From Nocardia crassostreae (GTDB lineage: Bacteria; Actinomycetota; Actinomycetes; Mycobacteriales; Mycobacteriaceae): a stretch of DNA of 64,000 nucleotides. The DNA is taken from assembly GCF_001613405.1 (NCBI RefSeq), contig NZ_BDCH01000022.1, positions 1 to 64,000 of the forward strand, read 5' to 3'. The translations under genes and the position numbers were made by a program. Under the pieces are notes generated by a model, which searched no databases, had not been told where the DNA came from, and worked only from the letters and a program-made list of their open reading frames with translations. This document shows positions 62,183-64,000 of this stretch, piece by piece; positions within the stretch are counted from its first letter, which is position 1, and each line of letters starts with the position of its first letter.

Positions 62183-63472
62183 TCAGAGATTCCCCACGGT
62201 GTGTTCCAGGCGTTGCGCCACCAGTTGGCGAGCCTGCTCGCGCAGCGCGGGGCGGAAGCCGCTGGGGTAGACCGGGTCGCCGGGGGCGTAGGTCTTGAGG
62301 ACCTCCTTGGCGAGGGTGATCTTGTGGACCTCGGTGGGGCCGTCGGCAATGGCCATGACCTGGGCGTAGTTCATCATGTCGACGAAGGGGAGGTCGGTGC
62401 TGACGCCGATGGCGCCGTGCAGGTGCATGGCGCGCTGGGCGATATCGTGCATGACCTTGGGCATGGCGACCTTGATGGCGGCGATGTCGTGGCGGACCTT
62501 GCGGTAGTCCTGTTCCTTGTCGATGCGCCAAGCGGTGCGCAGGACGAGCAGGCGGAACTGCTCCATTTCGATCCAGCTCTCGGCGATCTTCTCCTGGGTC
62601 ATCTGGAGGCCGCCGAGCACGCCCTTGCGCATGGGGCGCGACACCGCGCGCTCGCACATCATGTCGAAGGCCTTGCGCACCATGGCGACCGTGCGCATGG
62701 CGTGGTGCACGCGGCCGCCGCCGAGGCGGGTCTGGGCCACGATGAAGCCGAGGCCCTCCGCGCCGAGCAGGGCGTCGGCGGGAACGCGCACATCGGTGAA
62801 GCGCAGGTGGCCCTCGTTCTCGCTGAAGCCGGGGACGGTGAAGTTCCGCACGATCTCCAGGCCGGGGGTGTCGGCGGGGACGATGAACATGGACAGGCGC
62901 TGATGCGGGTCGGCCTCCGGATCGGTGACGACCATGACGATGTGGAAGGCGGCGAATTCGGCGGCGGAGTTGAACCACTTCTCGCCGTTGATGACCCACT
63001 CGTCACCGTCGCGCACGGCGCGCGTCTTGAACGCGGTCGGGTCGGAGCCGCCGGTGGGTTCGGTCATGACATAGCAGGAGCCGATCTCGCCATCGAGCAA
63101 GGGCTGCAGGTATTTCGCCTTCTGCTCCGGCGTGCCGAAGTGGGCGAGGATCTCGGCATTGCCGGAATCCGGTGCCTGACAACCGAAGACGAGCGGAGCC
63201 CACTTCGAGGTTCCGATCACTTCATTGAGCAGTGCCAGCTTCAGCTGCCCAAAGCCCGGGCCGCCGAGTTCGGGGCCGAGGTGGCAGGCCCACAGGCCCT
63301 GCTCTTTCACCTTCTCCTGCAAGGGTTTCATGAGCGCCCGGATCTCCGGGTTCTGCCGGTCGTAGGGTTCCGGGTAGAGCAGATCGAGGGGTTCGACCTC
63401 GGTCTTCACGAACTCCGCGACCCAATCCAGTTTCTTCTGGTATTCCGGATCGGTTTCGAAATCCCAAGCCAT
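62183..63472 (-). CDS. Acyl-CoA dehydrogenase
   Basis: The 429-residue flavoenzyme has FAD/substrate motifs CYVMTEPTGGSDPTAFKTRAVR and EWVINGEKWFNSAAEF, then RLGGGRVHHAMRTVAMVRKAFDMMCERAVSR and the C-terminal LHGAIGVSTDLPFVDMMNYAQVM. The catalytic Glu is not certain, so an ACAD of the FadE/nitroalkane type is possible. A TetR gene upstream (10 bp) on the same strand probably regulates it. Confidence 0.85.
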   Translation of the reverse strand: MAWDFETDPEYQKKLDWVAEFVKTEVEPLDLLYPEPYDRQNPEIRALMKPLQEKVKEQGLWACHLGPELGGPGFGQLKLALLNEVIGTSKWAPLVFGCQAPDSGNAEILAHFGTPEQKAKYLQPLLDGEIGSCYVMTEPTGGSDPTAFKTRAVRDGDEWVINGEKWFNSAAEFAAFHIVMVVTDPEADPHQRLSMFIVPADTPGLEIVRNFTVPGFSENEGHLRFTDVRVPADALLGAEGLGFIVAQTRLGGGRVHHAMRTVAMVRKAFDMMCERAVSRPMRKGVLGGLQMTQEKIAESWIEMEQFRLLVLRTAWRIDKEQDYRKVRHDIAAIKVAMPKVMHDIAQRAMHLHGAIGVSTDLPFVDMMNYAQVMAIADGPTEVHKITLAKEVLKTYAPGDPVYPSGFRPALREQARQLVAQRLEHTVGNL

Positions 63473-63482
63473 GGTCAGCCTT

Positions 63483-64000
63483 TCATCGGTTTCCGGCCGG
63501 TGCCGCGACACCGTCGAGGATGGTGGTAGTGAGAATGTCGGCGATCTCGCCGGGGGTGCGTTCGCCGTCGGGGCGATACCAGCGGCTGACCATGTTCAGC
63601 ATGGCCACCACGCTATTGGTGACGACATGGTCATTGGTGCCGAGCAGTCCGGCGCGATGGCCCTCGTCGAAGACCCGCTGCCAGCAGGATTGAATGGCCT
63701 CGCGCAGCTCCTGCAGGTCCGCCTCGCGTTCGCCGGTGAGCGCCCCGGCATCACGCAACGCGATGGTCACCTCGTACTGATGCTCGATGATCAGCCGGAC
63801 GTGATCGCGAATCATGGTGCGCAACTTGGTGATCGGCTCGTCCGCGCCGTCGGCCACCGCGGCGGCGGCATCGCGCATGATCTGGGTGTAGCCGCGCCGG
63901 ATCCGGAAGAGCAGTTCCTCCTTGGATCCGATGTGGTAGTACAGCGCCCCGCGCTGAATCCCGGCCCGATCGCCGATCTCGGCAACACTGGTGGCGTGGA
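63483..64000 (-). CDS. TetR-family regulator, N-terminus outside window
   Basis: The open frame continues past 64000. It reads an HTH (HATSVAEIGDRAGIQRGALYYHIGSKEELLF) followed by the ligand domain with YEVTIALRDAGALTGEREADLQEL. It is co-directional with the acyl-CoA dehydrogenase gene downstream, as in FadR-like fatty-acid regulators. Start codon lies beyond the window. Confidence 0.85.
   Translation of the reverse strand, partial: HATSVAEIGDRAGIQRGALYYHIGSKEELLFRIRRGYTQIMRDAAAAVADGADEPITKLRTMIRDHVRLIIEHQYEVTIALRDAGALTGEREADLQELREAIQSCWQRVFDEGHRAGLLGTNDHVVTNSVVAMLNMVSRWYRPDGERTPGEIADILTTTILDGVAAPAGNR

Overview
The window is high-GC DNA from an actinomycete, most likely a Nocardia or a close mycolic-acid relative. 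This is an inference from codon bias, the recC-recB-recD order, a GuaB1-type GMP reductase, IdeR-like iron boxes, BlaI/BlaR1 and the urease gene style; no rRNA or tRNA is present to confirm it. Coding density is high, almost every gene starts with a recognisable Shine-Dalgarno sequence or an ATGA/GTGA overlap, and no transposase, integrase or CRISPR array is visible.

Layout. 0-3.8 kb: a histidine-utilisation remnant (NCS1 urocanate-type permease, hutU, divergent hutC) in which both catabolic genes are broken, one by a frameshift and one by an in-frame TAG. 3.9-6.8 kb: a small membrane protein, a Baeyer-Villiger-type flavin monooxygenase and an alpha/beta hydrolase. 7-15.8 kb: recC-recB-recD. 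16-21 kb: a short basic protein, a beta-lactamase-fold serine hydrolase, type II NADH dehydrogenase, and two tandem paralogous secreted proteins of unknown function. 21.2-39.2 kb: a urease cluster cut into three blocks that keep order and strand (ureABC at 36.9-39.2 kb, ureF at 27.8-28.4 kb, ureG-ureD at 21.2-22.6 kb).

The urease blocks are separated by unrelated genes: a membrane pentapeptide-repeat protein; a two-gene plus-strand cassette containing a metzincin-like protease; a quinone-oxidoreductase-like enzyme; an SDR; a multi-pass or amphipathic membrane protein; an MFS exporter with a divergent TetR; and small enzymes. The metzincin cassette lies between two identical 48-bp copies of the ureF 3' coding end and is the most unusual object in the window.

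39.4-44.1 kb: a thioesterase and an iron-siderophore import locus (FhuF-like protein divergent from two FecCD permeases and an ATPase) with IdeR-like boxes. 44.2-46.9 kb: BlaI/BlaR1-like pair and a DEAD-box helicase. 47.5-52.9 kb: guaB1, two CNNM/CorC membrane proteins and a coupled conserved gene. 52.9-64 kb: TenA, a frameshifted LVIVD-repeat protein coupled to a DUF305 protein, two GNATs, a thioesterase-like protein, a secreted two-domain protein with divergent MarR, an HD protein, a GlxA/AraC regulator, a DM13 membrane protein, an acyl-CoA dehydrogenase and a TetR gene running off the edge.

Two sequence-level themes cut across the region. First, a palindromic element of about 53-63 bp occurs three times in intergenic DNA (35.2, 53.6 and 57.8 kb). 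Second, the 3' ends of three genes (ureF, the quinone oxidoreductase, the DUF305 gene) are duplicated next to or near the gene. There are also four interrupted reading frames. Two are single-base length changes in short C runs, and two are stops where CTGGGCC would restore a Trp codon, so sequencing or consensus error must be excluded before calling them biological.
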